64,000 nt of DNA from Isoperla grammatica (taxonomy: Eukaryota > Arthropoda > Insecta > Plecoptera > Perlodidae). The notes beneath the pieces are model-generated. The model did not search any database. It was not told where the DNA came from and was given only the letters and a program-made list of their open reading frames with translations. The stretch covers positions 82,205,406 through 82,269,405 of the forward strand of contig OX246737.1 of NCBI GenBank assembly GCA_945910005.1, read 5' to 3'. A program made the translations under genes and the position numbers. This document shows, piece by piece, positions 44,230 to 56,022 of this stretch (position 1 is its first letter; every line of letters starts with the position of its first letter).

Positions 44230-45228
44230 TCAGTTCAAAAATTTTCGCACTATCCTACACGTGTTCAAAATAATTGCTTTTTGCATCTCGATGTATATGT
44301 TCGGTTGGAGACCAATTAGTTTAATACTGTCATGGAGTTTACGTGGAACAATGCCATTTGCTGATATAATTAACGGTATAACAGTTACATTATTCTGCTT
44401 CCACAACCTTTTTATTTCAATAGATAATTCCTTATATCTGTTTATCTTTTCCCGCCAAGTTGTCTCTACATTGTGGCATAAAGGGACGGCAACATCAATT
44501 AAAATCGTTTCTTGTTTCTTCTTGTCAATAAATATAATATCCGGTCTATTCTGATGTATGGTTTGGTCTGTAATAACTGCCCGGTCGTAATATAATTTGT
44601 AGTCTTTACTATCTAATACCTTTTCAGGCTTGTATTTGTAATACGCAGTGGTTGTGTTTATAAGTTTATACTTCATGGCTAATTTTTGATGTACAATGTT
44701 TGCAACTTGGTTATGCCTATGAAGATAATCTGTTTGACAAAGCATTTTGCACCCAGATACGATATGTTCAATTGTTTCGCCGTTCAAATTACATTTTCTA
44801 CATTTATCTTCCACTGTGACGTCTTTCAGTATGTATTTTTTGTAATTGTTAGTCTTGATTACTTTATCTTGAATAGCGATCATAAATCCCTCTGTTTCGC
44901 TGAAAATGTCCCCGGAAGTTAACCATTTGTTCGATGCTACCCTATCGACGCTATCCTTAAGAAGTTCTTTATAATGTCTGCTATGTAACGTCTTTTCTGA
45001 TATTCTGATCTCTTTTGCTGTGTCAGAATTTAGTTTTTGAAGCAAGTTTAAATTTCCGTCATTTAAATTGAGGGGAGAAAGCGACTTGTCTGCCGATACT
45101 ATAGCTCTATGAAGTTGTGAATGTGGGCATTTTGTATAAAAGTACTTTCTCAGAATTTCAATTTGTTTATAATATAAATTGTTTAAATCAATCAAGCCTC
45201 TTCCCCCTTTTTCTCTAGGTAGAGTCAC
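44230..45228 (-). CDS. Copy B C-terminal region: CCHC knuckle and restriction-like endonuclease
   Basis: This frame of 332 codons begins inside the post-RT region. A zinc knuckle CRKC-x8-H-x4-C lies at residues 143-160. The nuclease signature RPD (228-230) is followed by a second aspartate 15 residues on (LIDVAVP, D245), as in the PD-(D/E)XK-type endonucleases of R2, R4 and related elements. In those elements this domain nicks a specific target so that cDNA synthesis starts from the nick. The conserved tail NGIVPRKLHDSIKLIGL closes the protein. The frame has no lesion, but it is separated from the RT by frameshifts, so copy B cannot make the full protein. Confidence 0.8.
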   Translation of the reverse strand: MTLPREKGGRGLIDLNNLYYKQIEILRKYFYTKCPHSQLHRAIVSADKSLSPLNLNDGNLNLLQKLNSDTAKEIRISEKTLHSRHYKELLKDSVDRVASNKWLTSGDIFSETEGFMIAIQDKVIKTNNYKKYILKDVTVEDKCRKCNLNGETIEHIVSGCKMLCQTDYLHRHNQVANIVHQKLAMKYKLINTTTAYYKYKPEKVLDSKDYKLYYDRAVITDQTIHQNRPDIIFIDKKKQETILIDVAVPLCHNVETTWREKINRYKELSIEIKRLWKQNNVTVIPLIISANGIVPRKLHDSIKLIGLQPNIYIEMQKAIILNTCRIVRKFLN

Positions 45229-45524
45229 TCGTTCTATTGCTGACTTAGGGTGATGACTTCTGTATTTGGTGAATGTTGTGCGGGTGAGAATTTCTAGGGC
45301 ATGAAGTTCTGTCTGTGTCCAGTTAATAATTCCAAATGAATATGTTAGTACCGTTATAGCATAAGTGTTAATTGCTTTGATCTTGTTTTAACCATTCAAT
45401 TGTGTTTTTAAAATGGATCCTATTCGTTTCTTGTATGCAGAAATTAGTTTACTTTTCATCAGTTTATGATCAATTCGTTTAGCCTGCGCAAATCCTAGAT
45501 ATTTGTATATATCTTCTTCGTCCA

Positions 45525-46559
45525 TTACTCCAATCCGGTTGTCTTCGTCAATTTCAAACTCTTCTTATTTCGTAATCTTTCCTTTGATGACATGAAGTGA
45601 CTTACATTATCAATTCCAAAATCCATACATATATCTCTACTGAATTCTAACGTTGAGTTAAGAAGATTCGTCATGTGTGTCGCATTTAAAGCATATAGCT
45701 TGAGATCGTCCATGTAGAATAGATGTGAAAGTGTGTGGCAAACCGTATTACCTTCCTTTATCTTGAAACCATGTGTAGATTTGTTTAGTATATGAGATAA
45801 TGGATTTAATGAAAGACAAAACCATAACGCACTAAACGAGTCACCTTGAAAAATACCCCGTCGGATGTTAACTGGGTCAGTACATATCTGCTCTTTGCCT
45901 ACGTTTAACTTTAATGTTGTTTTCCAACTCGTCATCGCTGTCCGCAAAAAGTTTACTATCAATGGGTTTACTTTATAAATTTCCAGTATCTGTATTAGCC
46001 ACGAATGTGGTGACGAATCATACGCTTTCTTGTAATCAATATAGCTAACGTGAATGTTTCTCTTCTTGTTGAAAGCTTGGTTCATTACAACAGAATCGAT
46101 AATTAATTGTTCCTTACACCCTTGCGACAATTTACGACATCCCTTTTGTTCTTCAGCTAATATATTGTGTTCTTCGCAGTGACTATATATTTTATTTGTA
46201 ATGCACGATGTCAAGATTTTGTAAATAGTAGGTAAGCATGTAATTGGTCTATATTTACTTGGATTTTTGGTGTCATTATCTTTTGGTTTAAGAAATGTTA
46301 TTCCTTCAGTAAAGAAATCTGGCAAATCCTTGTCTCCTAATATAAATTCATTAAGACATTTAGCAAACTGGGTGTGCATGTTTGAAAACTTCTTGTACCA
46401 AAAATTTTGAATGTTATCGTTACCGGGTGCTTTCCAATTATGAGTATTTCGTATCGTTGATTTTATATCATTTACACTGATGCCATCAAATGTCATTTCT
46501 TCGATATCACTCATTGCCTCAATTTCATCTTGAATCCATGTTGCATTGTGATTGTGCAT
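45525..46559 (-). CDS. Copy B reverse transcriptase region
   Basis: The 344-codon frame holds the complete RT of the R4-like protein: KAPGNDNIQNFWYKKF (43-58), KYRPITCLPTIYKILT (102-117), EQKGC (137-141), motif A YIDYKKAYDSSPHSW (173-187), motif B GIFQGDSFSALWF (235-247), and motif C LFYMDDLKLY (280-289). HSW after motif A, the EQKGC block and YMDD are usual in R4/Dong/Rex6-type enzymes as I recall them. It is in the same frame as the N-terminal region at 47738-46656, separated by two adjacent stops and then 32 open codons. A one-base deletion near 45604 shifts the frame just after FGID. Confidence 0.85.
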   Translation of the reverse strand: MHNHNATWIQDEIEAMSDIEEMTFDGISVNDIKSTIRNTHNWKAPGNDNIQNFWYKKFSNMHTQFAKCLNEFILGDKDLPDFFTEGITFLKPKDNDTKNPSKYRPITCLPTIYKILTSCITNKIYSHCEEHNILAEEQKGCRKLSQGCKEQLIIDSVVMNQAFNKKRNIHVSYIDYKKAYDSSPHSWLIQILEIYKVNPLIVNFLRTAMTSWKTTLKLNVGKEQICTDPVNIRRGIFQGDSFSALWFCLSLNPLSHILNKSTHGFKIKEGNTVCHTLSHLFYMDDLKLYALNATHMTNLLNSTLEFSRDICMDFGIDNVSHFMSSKERLRNKKSLKLTKTTGLE

Positions 46560-46655
46560 TAATGGGTTACTCCATATCCCACCCCAAAACTGCTCAATCT
46601 CTGTCTTCGATGGTATACCATTGCCTACTATTTCTTCTTTATTGTTAATTTGCTA

Positions 46656-47738
46656 TTAGAATTCTTTTTCTTTTTCTTTAAACATTTCGTTTTGTTCTTT
46701 TCTATCACTACACTCTTTATATCTTCGTAGTCTTTTGGCTAATGCACTTACTTTTTGCTTTAGAGTATCCAAATATTCGTTTGTAGCCTCGTTCGGTGTT
46801 TCATGTATAGTATGGATTTTAAACCTTTCAAATATGTGTTGGCAATATTGTAATATCTTTTTAGATCTATTACCCATCCTGAATTGTTCTAATCTCCCAA
46901 TATCTCTCCTTAACTCGTTGATGCGTTTGGCTAATCTTCGTTCCCATTTTGGAGTCTTATTTGTTTTTATGTTCTGAGAATGTACCAACTTTATTTTTAA
47001 TCCTAATTGTCTGACCACTGCTACGGCTCCACAATATATTGCTGCATGCACTTCCTCAAACGACAATTGTTTCTTCGCGTAATCTAACAATATATGTGCG
47101 TTCATTACGTGCATTACTATGTCCATTTGCTTAGACTGTTTAGGTTTAGGAATTCTAGGTCTCTTGTTCGGTTCTATATGTGCAAATTCTGTCAAAGCAT
47201 TTTCAAAAGCTAAATGTAATATGTTCTTTAACTCGTCTATTTCTTGTGTGTTCCCTCTTGTATTCTCTTCTTGGTCAATGCTATTAATAGGTGGATGTTG
47301 GTGATGTACCTCTTGTGTGTTCTGGCCTTCTGGTAGATCTACTTGTTCCATTAATTCTTGTCGTAGATGGTCATCGTTTCTTGATGCTTCCACGATGTGC
47401 TCCTCGTTCGCCAAATCCTCTTCATTTTCTTGATCTTTTTGTAGTTCTTCCTCTACTTCATGTCTTATTACGTTCAATAGATTAAATGGTAGCATACCAT
47501 TACTTACAATTATTCTCCTTTGGTCTGCTACTCTTTGTTCGGTTACATCTACTAATGGGAATTCACGTGTAAACGCTCGGTGCAGTTCTTGTCGATATCC
47601 AACTAATCTAGTTTCTAATAACGTAATTCTATAGTAGTTGCGCATCACACAAATGTTCATATTATCTGTCCATTTGATACGCTGCCTCACTCTTCCAGAT
47701 TTGGTGGTCTGTTGCGATAATACATCAGAAGCATCCAT
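46656..47738 (-). CDS. Copy B N-terminal region: putative Myb/SANT-like DNA-binding and basic linker
   Basis: The first 360 codons start at ATG 47738 with a TTTAGTAAATAAAC leader. Residues about 15-70 (RQRIKWTDNMNICVMRNYY, then GYRQELHRAF and EQRVADQRRII) have the W-plus-helix pattern of a Myb/SANT-like DNA-binding domain, often found at the N-terminus of target-specific non-LTR proteins. An acidic, glutamine-rich segment follows (about 90-190), then a basic one with PNKRPRIPKPKQSKQ and a helical region rich in Lys/Arg/Glu up to KEKEKEF. The end is a TAA-TAG pair, after which the same frame continues to the RT, so in the ancestor this was one protein. The role in target choice is inferred. 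Confidence 0.7.
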   Translation of the reverse strand: MDASDVLSQQTTKSGRVRQRIKWTDNMNICVMRNYYRITLLETRLVGYRQELHRAFTREFPLVDVTEQRVADQRRIIVSNGMLPFNLLNVIRHEVEEELQKDQENEEDLANEEHIVEASRNDDHLRQELMEQVDLPEGQNTQEVHHQHPPINSIDQEENTRGNTQEIDELKNILHLAFENALTEFAHIEPNKRPRIPKPKQSKQMDIVMHVMNAHILLDYAKKQLSFEEVHAAIYCGAVAVVRQLGLKIKLVHSQNIKTNKTPKWERRLAKRINELRRDIGRLEQFRMGNRSKKILQYCQHIFERFKIHTIHETPNEATNEYLDTLKQKVSALAKRLRRYKECSDRKEQNEMFKEKEKEF

Positions 47739-47789
47739 AATCTGTTTGTTTATTTACTAAATGTCAAAGTTCATTGTCCTGTCAAACTA

Positions 47790-47890
<101 letters not shown>

Positions 47891-49855
47891 TTTATTGTTG
47901 CAATACATACAAACTCGGTCAAAACCGGCATAACATGTTGTACGGACACAAATGTCAAGTATTTCCATGTGTTTACCTTATTAAAATCTACTTAGAACTA
48001 CTTAATATATCATTGTCCACATTATTTTTTCCAAACCGAACTGTGGATGCTATGTACGGTCGTGGCCGATTTGTACTCATCCCAGCATTCGCTCTTTGTA
48101 CGGTGGAAACCACGAAAACCACCATCGGGATGGAGAACTTCTTGAAGTCTTCATTCTTCTTAGTTCAAAAATTTTCGCACTATCCTACACGTGTTCAAAA
48201 TAATTGCTTTTTGCATCTCGATGTATATGTTCGGTTGGAGACCAATAAGTTTGATACTGTCATGGAGTTTACGTGGAACAATGCCATTTGCTGATATAAT
48301 TAACGGTATAACAGTTACATTATTCTGCTTCCACAACCTTTTTATTTCAATAGATAATTCCTTATATCTGTTTATCTTTTCCCGCCAAGTTGTCTCTACA
48401 TTGTGGCATAAAGGGACGGCAACATCAATTAAAATCGTTTCTTGTTTCTTCTTGTCAATAAATATAATATCCGGTCTATTGTGATGTATGGTTTGGTCTG
48501 TTATAACTGCCCGGTCGTAATATAATTTGTAGTCTTTACTATCTAATACCTTTTCAGGCTTGTATTTGTAATACGCAGTGGTTGTGTTTATAAGTTTATA
48601 CTTCATGGCTAATTTTTGATGTACAATGTTTGCAACTTGGTTATGCCTATGAAGATAATCTGTTTGACAAAGCATTTTGCACCCAGATACAAAATGTTCA
48701 ATTGTTTCGCCGTTCATATTACATTTTCTACATTTATCTTCCACTGTGACGTCTTTCAGTATGTATTTTTTGTAATTGTTAGTCTTGATTACTTTATCTT
48801 GAATAGCGATCATAAATCCCTCTGTTTCGCTGAAAATGTCCCCAGACGTTAACCATTTGTTCGATGCTACCCTATCGACGCTATCCTTAAGCAGTTCCTT
48901 ATAATGTCTGCTATGTAACGTCTTTTCTGATATTCTGATCTCTTTTGCTGTGTCAGAATTTAGTTTTTGAAGCAAGTTTAAATTTCCGTCATTTAAATTG
49001 AGGGGAGAAAGCGACTTGTCTGCCGATACTATAGCTCTATGAAGTTGTGAATGTGGGCATTTTGTATAAAAGTACTTTCTTAGAATTTCAATTTGTTTAT
49101 AATATAAATTGTTTAAATCAATCCAGCCTCTTCCCCCTTTTCCTCTAGGTAGTGTCACTCGTTCTATTGCTGACTTAGGGTGATGACTTCTGTATTTGGT
49201 GAATGTTGTGCGGGTGAGAATTTCTAGGGCATGAAGTTCTGTCTGTGTCCAGTTAATAATTCCAAATGAATATGTAAGTACCGGTATAGCATAAGTCTTA
49301 ATTGCTTTGATCTTGTTTTTACCATTTAGTTGTGTTTTTAAAATGGATCCTATTCGTTTCTTGTATGCAGAAATTAGTTTACTTTTCATCAGTTTATTAT
49401 CAATTCGTTTAGCCTGCGCAAATCCTAGATATTTGTATATGTCTTCTTCGTCCATTACTCCAATCCAGTTGTCTTCGTCAATTTCAAACTCTTCTAATTT
49501 CGTAATCTTTCCTTTGATGACATGAAGTGACTTACATTTATCAATTCCAAAATCCATACTTATATCTCTACTGAATTCTAACGTTGAGTTAAGAAGATTC
49601 GTCATGTGTGTCGCATTTAAATCATATAGCTTGAGATCGTCCATGTAGAATAGATGTGAAAGTGTGTGGCAAACCGTATTACCATCCTTTATCTTGAAAC
49701 CATGCGTAGATTTGTTTAGTATATGAGATAATGGATTTAATGAAAGACAAAACCATAACGCACTAAACGAGTCACCTTGAAAAATACCTCGTCGGATGTT
49801 AACTGGGTCAGTACATATCTGCTCTTTGCCTACGTTTAACTTTAATGTTGTTTTA
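47891..49855 (-). mobile_element. R4/Dong-like element, copy C: 5'-truncated, coding region intact
   Basis: The frame is open from the truncation point at about 49855 down to the stop at 48160. From the first methionine (49644, inside the YMDD motif) it encodes 494 residues: post-RT thumb, CRKCNMNG...EHFVSGC knuckle and RPDIIFIDKKKQETILID nuclease. Upstream codons for motif B and the motif A-B linker are also open but have no start codon. It differs from copy B by scattered single changes only, so the two are close relatives. It lacks the (TTC)n insertion. The truncated 5' end reads GTTGTTTT into ATTATT, so the break point lies in the microsatellite-like joint. Confidence 0.85.
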
Positions 49856-49885
49856 TTATTATTATTTTTATTATTATTATTTTAT
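49853..49885. repeat. Short ATT tract between copies C and D
   Basis: ATTATTATTATTTTTATTAT and a few more bases. Shorter than the other spacers, but at the equivalent position. Confidence 0.85.
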
Positions 49886-51835
49886 TGTTGCAATATATAC
49901 AAACTCGGTCAAAACCGGCGTATGTCAAGTATTTTCATGTGTTTACCTTATTAAAATCTACTTAGAACTAATTAAATATATCATTGTCCCTATTATTCTT
50001 CCAAAACAAACTGTCGATGCTATATACGGTTGTGGCCGATTCGTACTCATCCCAGCATTCGCTCTTCGTGTGGTGCAAACCACGAAAACCAACATCAGGA
50101 TGGAGTACTTTTTGAAGTCTTCATTCTTCTTATTTCGAACATTTTCGCACTATCCTACTCGTGTTTAAAATTATTGCTTTTTGCATCTCGATGTATATGT
50201 TCGGCAGGAGACTAGTAAGTTTAATACTGTCATGGAGTTTTCGCGAAACAATACCATTTTGCCGATATAATTAACGGTATAACCGTTACATTATTCTGCT
50301 CCCACAACCTTTTTATTTCAACAGATAACTCCTTATATCTGTTTATCTTTTCTCGTCAAGTTGTCTCTTCATTGTGATATAAAGGAACGGCAACATTAAT
50401 TAAAAACGTTTCCTGTTTCTTCTTGTCAATAAATATAATATCCGGTCTATTGTGTTGCATGGTTTGGTTTGTTAAAACTGCCCATTCGTAATAAAATTCG
50501 TAGTCTTTCTTTACTTTCTAATAGATTTTCTGGCTTGTATTTGTTATACGCAGTGGTTGTGTTTATAGGTTTATACTTTAAGGCTAAATGTTTATCTATA
50601 TTGTGTGCAATTTGGTTATGCCTATAAAAATAATCTGTTTGACAAAGAATTTTGCACCCAGATATGATATGTTCAATTGTTTCACCGTTCATATTACATT
50701 TTCTACATTTATCATCCACTGTGACGTCTCTTATTATGTATTTTTTGTTATTGTGAGTCTTAATTACTTTATCTTGAATAGCGATTGTAAATCCCTCTGT
50801 TTCGCTGAAAATGTCCCCGGACGTTTACCATTTGTTCGATGCTACCCTAACAACGTTATCCTTTAGAATTTCTTTATAATTTCTGCTATGTTACGTCTTT
50901 TCTGATTTTCTTACCTCCTTTGCTGTATCAGAATTTATGTTGCGAGGCAAGTTTAAATTTTGTCATTTGAATTGAGGGGAGAATTCGACTTGTTTGCCGA
51001 CACTATAGCTCTGTGAAGTTGTGAATGTCGGAATTTTGTATAAAAGTACTTTCTTAGAATTTTTATTTGTTTATAATATAAATTGCTTAAATCAATGAAG
51101 CCTCTTCAGCCTTTTTCTCTCGGTAGAGTCACTTTCTATTGCCGACTTAGGGTGGTGACTTCTGTATTTGATGAATGTTGTGCGGGTGAGTATTTCCAGG
51201 GCATGAATCTCTGTCTGTGTCTAATAAATAATTACGAATTATAATAGAAAGTACCGGTATAGCATGTGTTAATTGCTTTCATCTTGTTTTTACCATTTAG
51301 TTGTGTTTTTTAAATGGACCCTATTCGTTTCTTGTATTAAGAAATTAATTTACTTTTCATCAATTTATGATCAATTTGTTTAGCCTGCGCAAATGCTTAA
51401 TATTTACATACGTCTTCTTCGTCAATTACTCCGATTAGTTGTCTTCGTCAACTTCAAACTCTTCTAATTTCGTTATCGTTTCTTTGATGACATAAAGTTA
51501 CTTACATTTATCAATTCCAAAATCCATACATATATCTCTTCTGAATTCTAACGTTCAGTTAAGTAGATTCGTCATGTGTGTCGCATTTAAAACATAAAAC
51601 TTGAGATCGTCTAAGTAAGAATAAAGTAAAAGTGTGTAAAAAACCGAATTACCATCTTGACACCATATTTTGATTGTTTTAGAAAGTGAGTTAATGGATT
51701 AAGTGAAAGACAAAACCATAACGTACTAAACGAGTCACCCTGAAGTATACCTCGTAGGATGTTTCCTGAGTCAATACATTCTGCTCTTTTCCTACATTTA
51801 ACTTTAATGTTCTTCTCCAACTCGTAATCGTGGAT
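49886..51835 (-). pseudogene. R4/Dong-like element, copy D: old, 5'-truncated
   Basis: This copy covers the same region as copy C but has many substitutions and indels. The frame 50719-50447 keeps the knuckle (DDKCRKCNMNGETIEHIISG) but loses the nuclease signature through a deletion. A frame at 51820-51611 keeps RGILQGDSFSTLWFCLSLNP (motif B). The copy begins at about 51835 within the RT. It is clearly older than B and C. In element orientation the order is D, C, B, A. Confidence 0.8.
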
Positions 51836-52053
<218 letters not shown>

Positions 52054-52060
<7 letters not shown>

Positions 52061-53889
52061 TTACAATAAAACTGGTAAATAGGAAGCAGGATTTGTACAA
52101 AGCTTTGAAGTTACGTCCGCATGATGAGCTATTGCGTCATCGATACAAGCTGTTAAGTTTAGAAGTTGATAGGGCGGTTCAGCAGGATAAAATTGAGTTT
52201 TATTCTGATGAGTTGATAAAAGCTAAGCAAAAAGGTACTAATTTTTGGCAAGTTGCAAACAAAATACTAAAATGTAAAGATAAGGATGAAGTGCGTAACA
52301 TAACTATTAGCGGTAAGAGTGTCTCTGCTGATGATCATCCACAGTTGGTGGCTGAACATTTCAACAATTTTTTTGTTAACGTCGCAAGTAATGTTTTGGT
52401 AAAAAGCAATCGGCAAGTACAGGATGTGGACCATAACCCTAAAGTTGCTTCTGCAAGATGGGTAGATAAGACTTTGCGCTGTGATGAGATTACAGAAAGC
52501 GAGTTAGTTGAGATTATACGTAATATGGAATCTAAAAAGAGTGCAGGCATCGATAAACTCAATGTGTGTATGGTTAAGAATAACATTGATGTATTTGTTC
52601 CTATCTTAAAGCATTTGTTTAACTTATCTATTATGCAAGGCTGTGTACCGGATGTACTGAAAGAAGCACTAATAACTCCGATATTTAAATCGGGAAGTAA
52701 GGCTGAAGTAAACAATAACCGTCCGATTTCTGTTCTTCCTACAGTATCAAAAATTTTAGAAATTTGTGTAAAGAATAGAGTCATGCATTTTTTAACATCT
52801 GTTAACTTTTTTTCTCCTGATCAATTTGGATTTTTACCTAATAGAAATTGCGATATGGCTATTGATAACCATGTGCGATTTATAACAGCGTCATTGGAAA
52901 AGGGACATAAAACTTTAGCTGTATATTTAGATCTAGCCAAGGCGTTTGACATGGTGTCCCATACACTTGTTTTGGACAAGCTTTATCATTGTGGTATCAG
53001 AGGTGTTATGGGAAAGTGGTTTAGTTCTGATTTGTCGAATAGAGTGCAAAGGGTAATGATCAAAGGGGTGTGTAGCTCGACGAAGATTGTGACTCATGGT
53101 GTACCACAAGGATCAGTTCTAGGTCCTGTATATTTTCTAATTTTTATAAACGAACTCTCTTGCTTGCCACTATATTCTAAAGTCACAATTTTTGCCGATG
53201 ACTCAGCACTGGCTCTTTCCGCAATATCGTACAGTATACTTAAGGCCCTTATAAATGAAGACATGCGTGTGTTGTCCGTCTTCTTTGGTCTCAATAAACT
53301 TGTTCTAAATATTTCAAAAACTAAGTTCATAATTTTTCGTTTTAAAGAGGATCTGGCAATACCTTATTTGACAATAAAATAATATCACTTCCCAGGCTGT
53401 ACAGCTGCTATCTGTAATTGTAATGAGATTGAAAGGTGCGAATCCATTAAATACCTGGGGGTATTCATTGACTCGGCGTTACATTGGTACGATCACATCA
53501 ATTATTTGCAGTCAAAAATCAGGCCTATAATACTGTTGTTTTATCACATGAGGAAATTTATGCCAGTGGAGGTGTTGCGGCAGTTGTATTTTGCGTTGTA
53601 TCAGAGTAACCTGCAATATGGAATTGTGCACTGGGGAGGTGCCTCTGCTAGCAAGTTACACCCATTAATTACGTCACAGAACTTTGCACTTAGAACTATC
53701 TGTAATATGCGGAAAGGAGATTCCACCACTTTTCTATATTCGATGTTATGTATTTTACCTTTGAAACATTTGTATATTTTTAAGACTGTCGTGTATGTTT
53801 TTGTTAATTCTTGTTCATATAAACCAGTGGTCAGTTCCTCTATTACAAGACAAGCTTTATTGTATAAAATTATGTCCCTAAGTTTGTAA
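52054..53889 (+). pseudogene. Non-LTR retrotransposon ORF2 (CR1/Jockey-like), one in-frame stop
   Basis: One plus frame runs from the microsatellite edge to 53889 and is broken by a single TAA at 53380-53382. RT blocks are KSAGIDKLNVCMVK, FKSGSKAEVNNNRPIS, YLDLAKAFDMVSH (motif A), GVPQGSVLGPVYF (motif B) and FADDSALAL (motif C). After the stop the frame continues with IKYLGVFIDSALHWYDHINY, then YQSNLQYGIVHWGG and a C-terminal region. A last conserved piece (RGPLFF...MKARDVLKQ) appears in another frame at about 53915-54052, so there is one frameshift near 53890. The endonuclease is absent (5' truncation). The 3' end is a pentanucleotide AATGA-type tail at 54264-54314. It belongs to the same broad group as the minus-strand LINE at 40.8-42.6 kb but a different family. 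Confidence 0.85.
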
Positions 53890-54263
53890 TGTCAAATGCG
53901 CGCAATCAACTGTCATATAGAGGACCACTCTTTTTAACATAATGGTTAAGTTATTGCCTAACTTTAATGCAAGGATGACTCTGAGTAATTTCAAAATGAA
54001 AGCTAGGGATGTTTTAAAGCAAATCGAATCAACAGATACTTTTTTCATTAAGTGATACAAATGTTGTTTTAATATCTATTTGTAGTTTTACATTTTAAAT
54101 GTTTTAATTTTTAGTTTTTAGTTGTGTGTATATGTATATGGTTATTAGGCGGCGGCACAGCAAATAAATATTTGTTTTAATGACATTGTGAGCTAACCAC
54201 CGCGCGAGCAAAGTGCTCATGGTGGTCTTATGCCAAAATGAGTGTATATGTATTTTTGTGTCA

Positions 54264-54314
54264 ATGAAATAAATGAAATGAAATGAAATGAAATAAAATG
54301 AAATGAAATGAAAT
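54264..54314 (+). repeat. (AAATG)n tail
   Basis: About nine AAATG-type units (with AAATAAATG and AAATAAAATG variants) end the preceding LINE. A short ATTATTATTATC follows, where the next LINE fragment begins. Confidence 0.85.
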
Positions 54315-55675
54315 TATTATTATTATCAATTGATTTGAATAGATTGAACAAGCTATCACTAAACATACTAAAAACAAACTACATGATATTCAAGTCTAAT
54401 AAGCACAAATACAAAAATCTCAATCTCCATTTGGCAGTTAATAATTCTCCAATTAAACGAGTTTCCGTAGTCAAATACTTGGGGTTCATGCTGGATGATC
54501 GCCTATCGTGGGAAAACCACATCGACCACGTTAGAAAGAAAATTTCACCTATGACATCAATTTTAAAAAGAATCTCTATAGTAATCTGCCAGTCGACTCT
54601 CAAAAATCTATACTACTCGTTTATTCATAGTCACCTGCTTTATCTTAATATCGTGTGGGCCACAACCGGCAAAACTAAACTGAAGCACCTGCATGTCTTG
54701 CAGAATAGAGCCATCCGAAATATCTTTAACTATCCTAGGGAAACACATCGCATAGATATGTACAAGACTAATTACATTCTACCTCTCAATCTAATAAATA
54801 AACATGTTACTCTTACATTTGTACATAATATGATTCATAAATATACCGGTACAAATCTAGATTTCATACTCAATAAAAATAAACATGCATACAATACACG
54901 CACTAAGAATAATCTTTTTATTGATAATGTTAGCACCGATAAGTTTGGCCGCTCGAATGTAAACCACCAGGGGTTTATTCTATACAACAATCTTCCTCTG
55001 TCTACTAAATGCTTAGGTCAAAATCTCTTTAAAAAAGTAATTAAAAACAACCTGCTGCAATATGATCTGGGAGACTGCTTCAAGTAACATGATTTGCCGG
55101 ACAAAATAATTATAGAAGTTATGAAGTAATGGCATTATCTGTTATTAACTGAGAATCTGCAAGTTAGAATGTAGTGTCGGTTTTATTATAAGTATTGTTG
55201 TATTCGATTTTATGTATTGTATTATAAGTAAGTAGTTATATTATAAGTATGGTGCTTTACTTTGTTTTCTATATTAATATTATAATATGTACTATTTTTG
55301 TTGTATTCAGATATTCACCTCTAAATGGAGGTGTAGATAATAGTAAAATTCATACATTATATCAAAATTCTTCAATGTAGGCCTAGTTTTGAGATTTATA
55401 ATTATCTGTGTCACTCAATTTTATTTATATTATTATAACATTATTTTCATGACTTTAGACAATCAAAATCAATAATCATAACCTAAAATTAAGACAAAAT
55501 GTAAGCCTGACTTTGCATTGTTCACATTACTTTTCCTATTGTTGTTTTTTTTGTTTTTTTAGTTTAGTTTAGTTTAGTTTAGGTTAGTTTAATTTAGTCT
55601 AGTGTAATCGTAATCTGTCAATGTAAAGAGCGGAAGCTCATTCTGACAAATAAAGATTATTAATGTTGAATATTA
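54315..55675 (+). pseudogene. Second plus-strand LINE: post-RT C-terminal fragment and 3' UTR
   Basis: The frame 54308-55087 (259 codons) starts after the RT catalytic core with RLNKLSLNILKTNYMIFKS. It then has VKYLGFMLDDRLSWENHIDH, a YSFIHSHLLYLNIVW block, LQNRAIRNIFN, and the terminal HAYNTRTKNN...GFILYNNLP motif typical of Daphne/CR1-type elements. It ends in a natural stop. The copy is 5'-truncated at the AATGA/ATT junction. The 3' UTR runs to about 55675 and contains a TTTAG run at 55558-55590 and an ATAAAG near the end. No lesion is visible within the frame. Confidence 0.75.
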
Positions 55676-56022
55676 TTATTTTTATTTAATGAGATGCCAT
55701 AATATAGTAATAACCACAAAAACAATTAATGATATACATATATCTAAGCTCTGCCAACCAGGCCCCCGCGTCTGATGGCCAGCGGGTGTCAGACCAGTTG
55801 CCCCACAACAAGCGCAGACGGCATTCCCTCACAACACGGTCGATGCTCTAGCGGGGTTTGCCACAGTCACAGGCGCTGGACAGTATCGTGCTCAACAGAC
55901 AAGGAGTCGGCATACCTATCTCACAATCATTCGAGTAGAAATAACAACAAGGCATCGTAAACGTACATTATCGACTGTAAGCGCATCTCTGCTTTGCAGA
56001 TACAGCCCGAACTATATAGAAA
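55676..56022. other. Unique sequence before the 69-bp array
   Basis: No gene is recognised. A 61-codon frame at 55775-55960 has no clear product. Directly before the array, CTCTGCTTTGCAG at 55985-55997 resembles a 3' splice site. Confidence 0.35.

Larger units (their letters stand above)
43871..47789 (-). mobile_element. R4/Dong-like non-LTR retrotransposon, copy B: apparently full length
   Basis: The element spans about 3.9 kb between two ATT tracts. Its single ORF would run from ATG at 47736-47738 to 44230, about 1,170 codons, which suits R4-clade elements. The 5' leader is about 50 bases and abuts (ATT)n directly, so the 5' end looks complete. The frame is broken by a double stop (46653-46658), a one-base deletion near 45604, an in-frame stop near 45566 and an indel near 45390. 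Order of domains: N-terminal putative DNA-binding region, RT, CCHC knuckle, restriction-like endonuclease. There is no apurinic endonuclease or second ORF. Confidence 0.85.
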
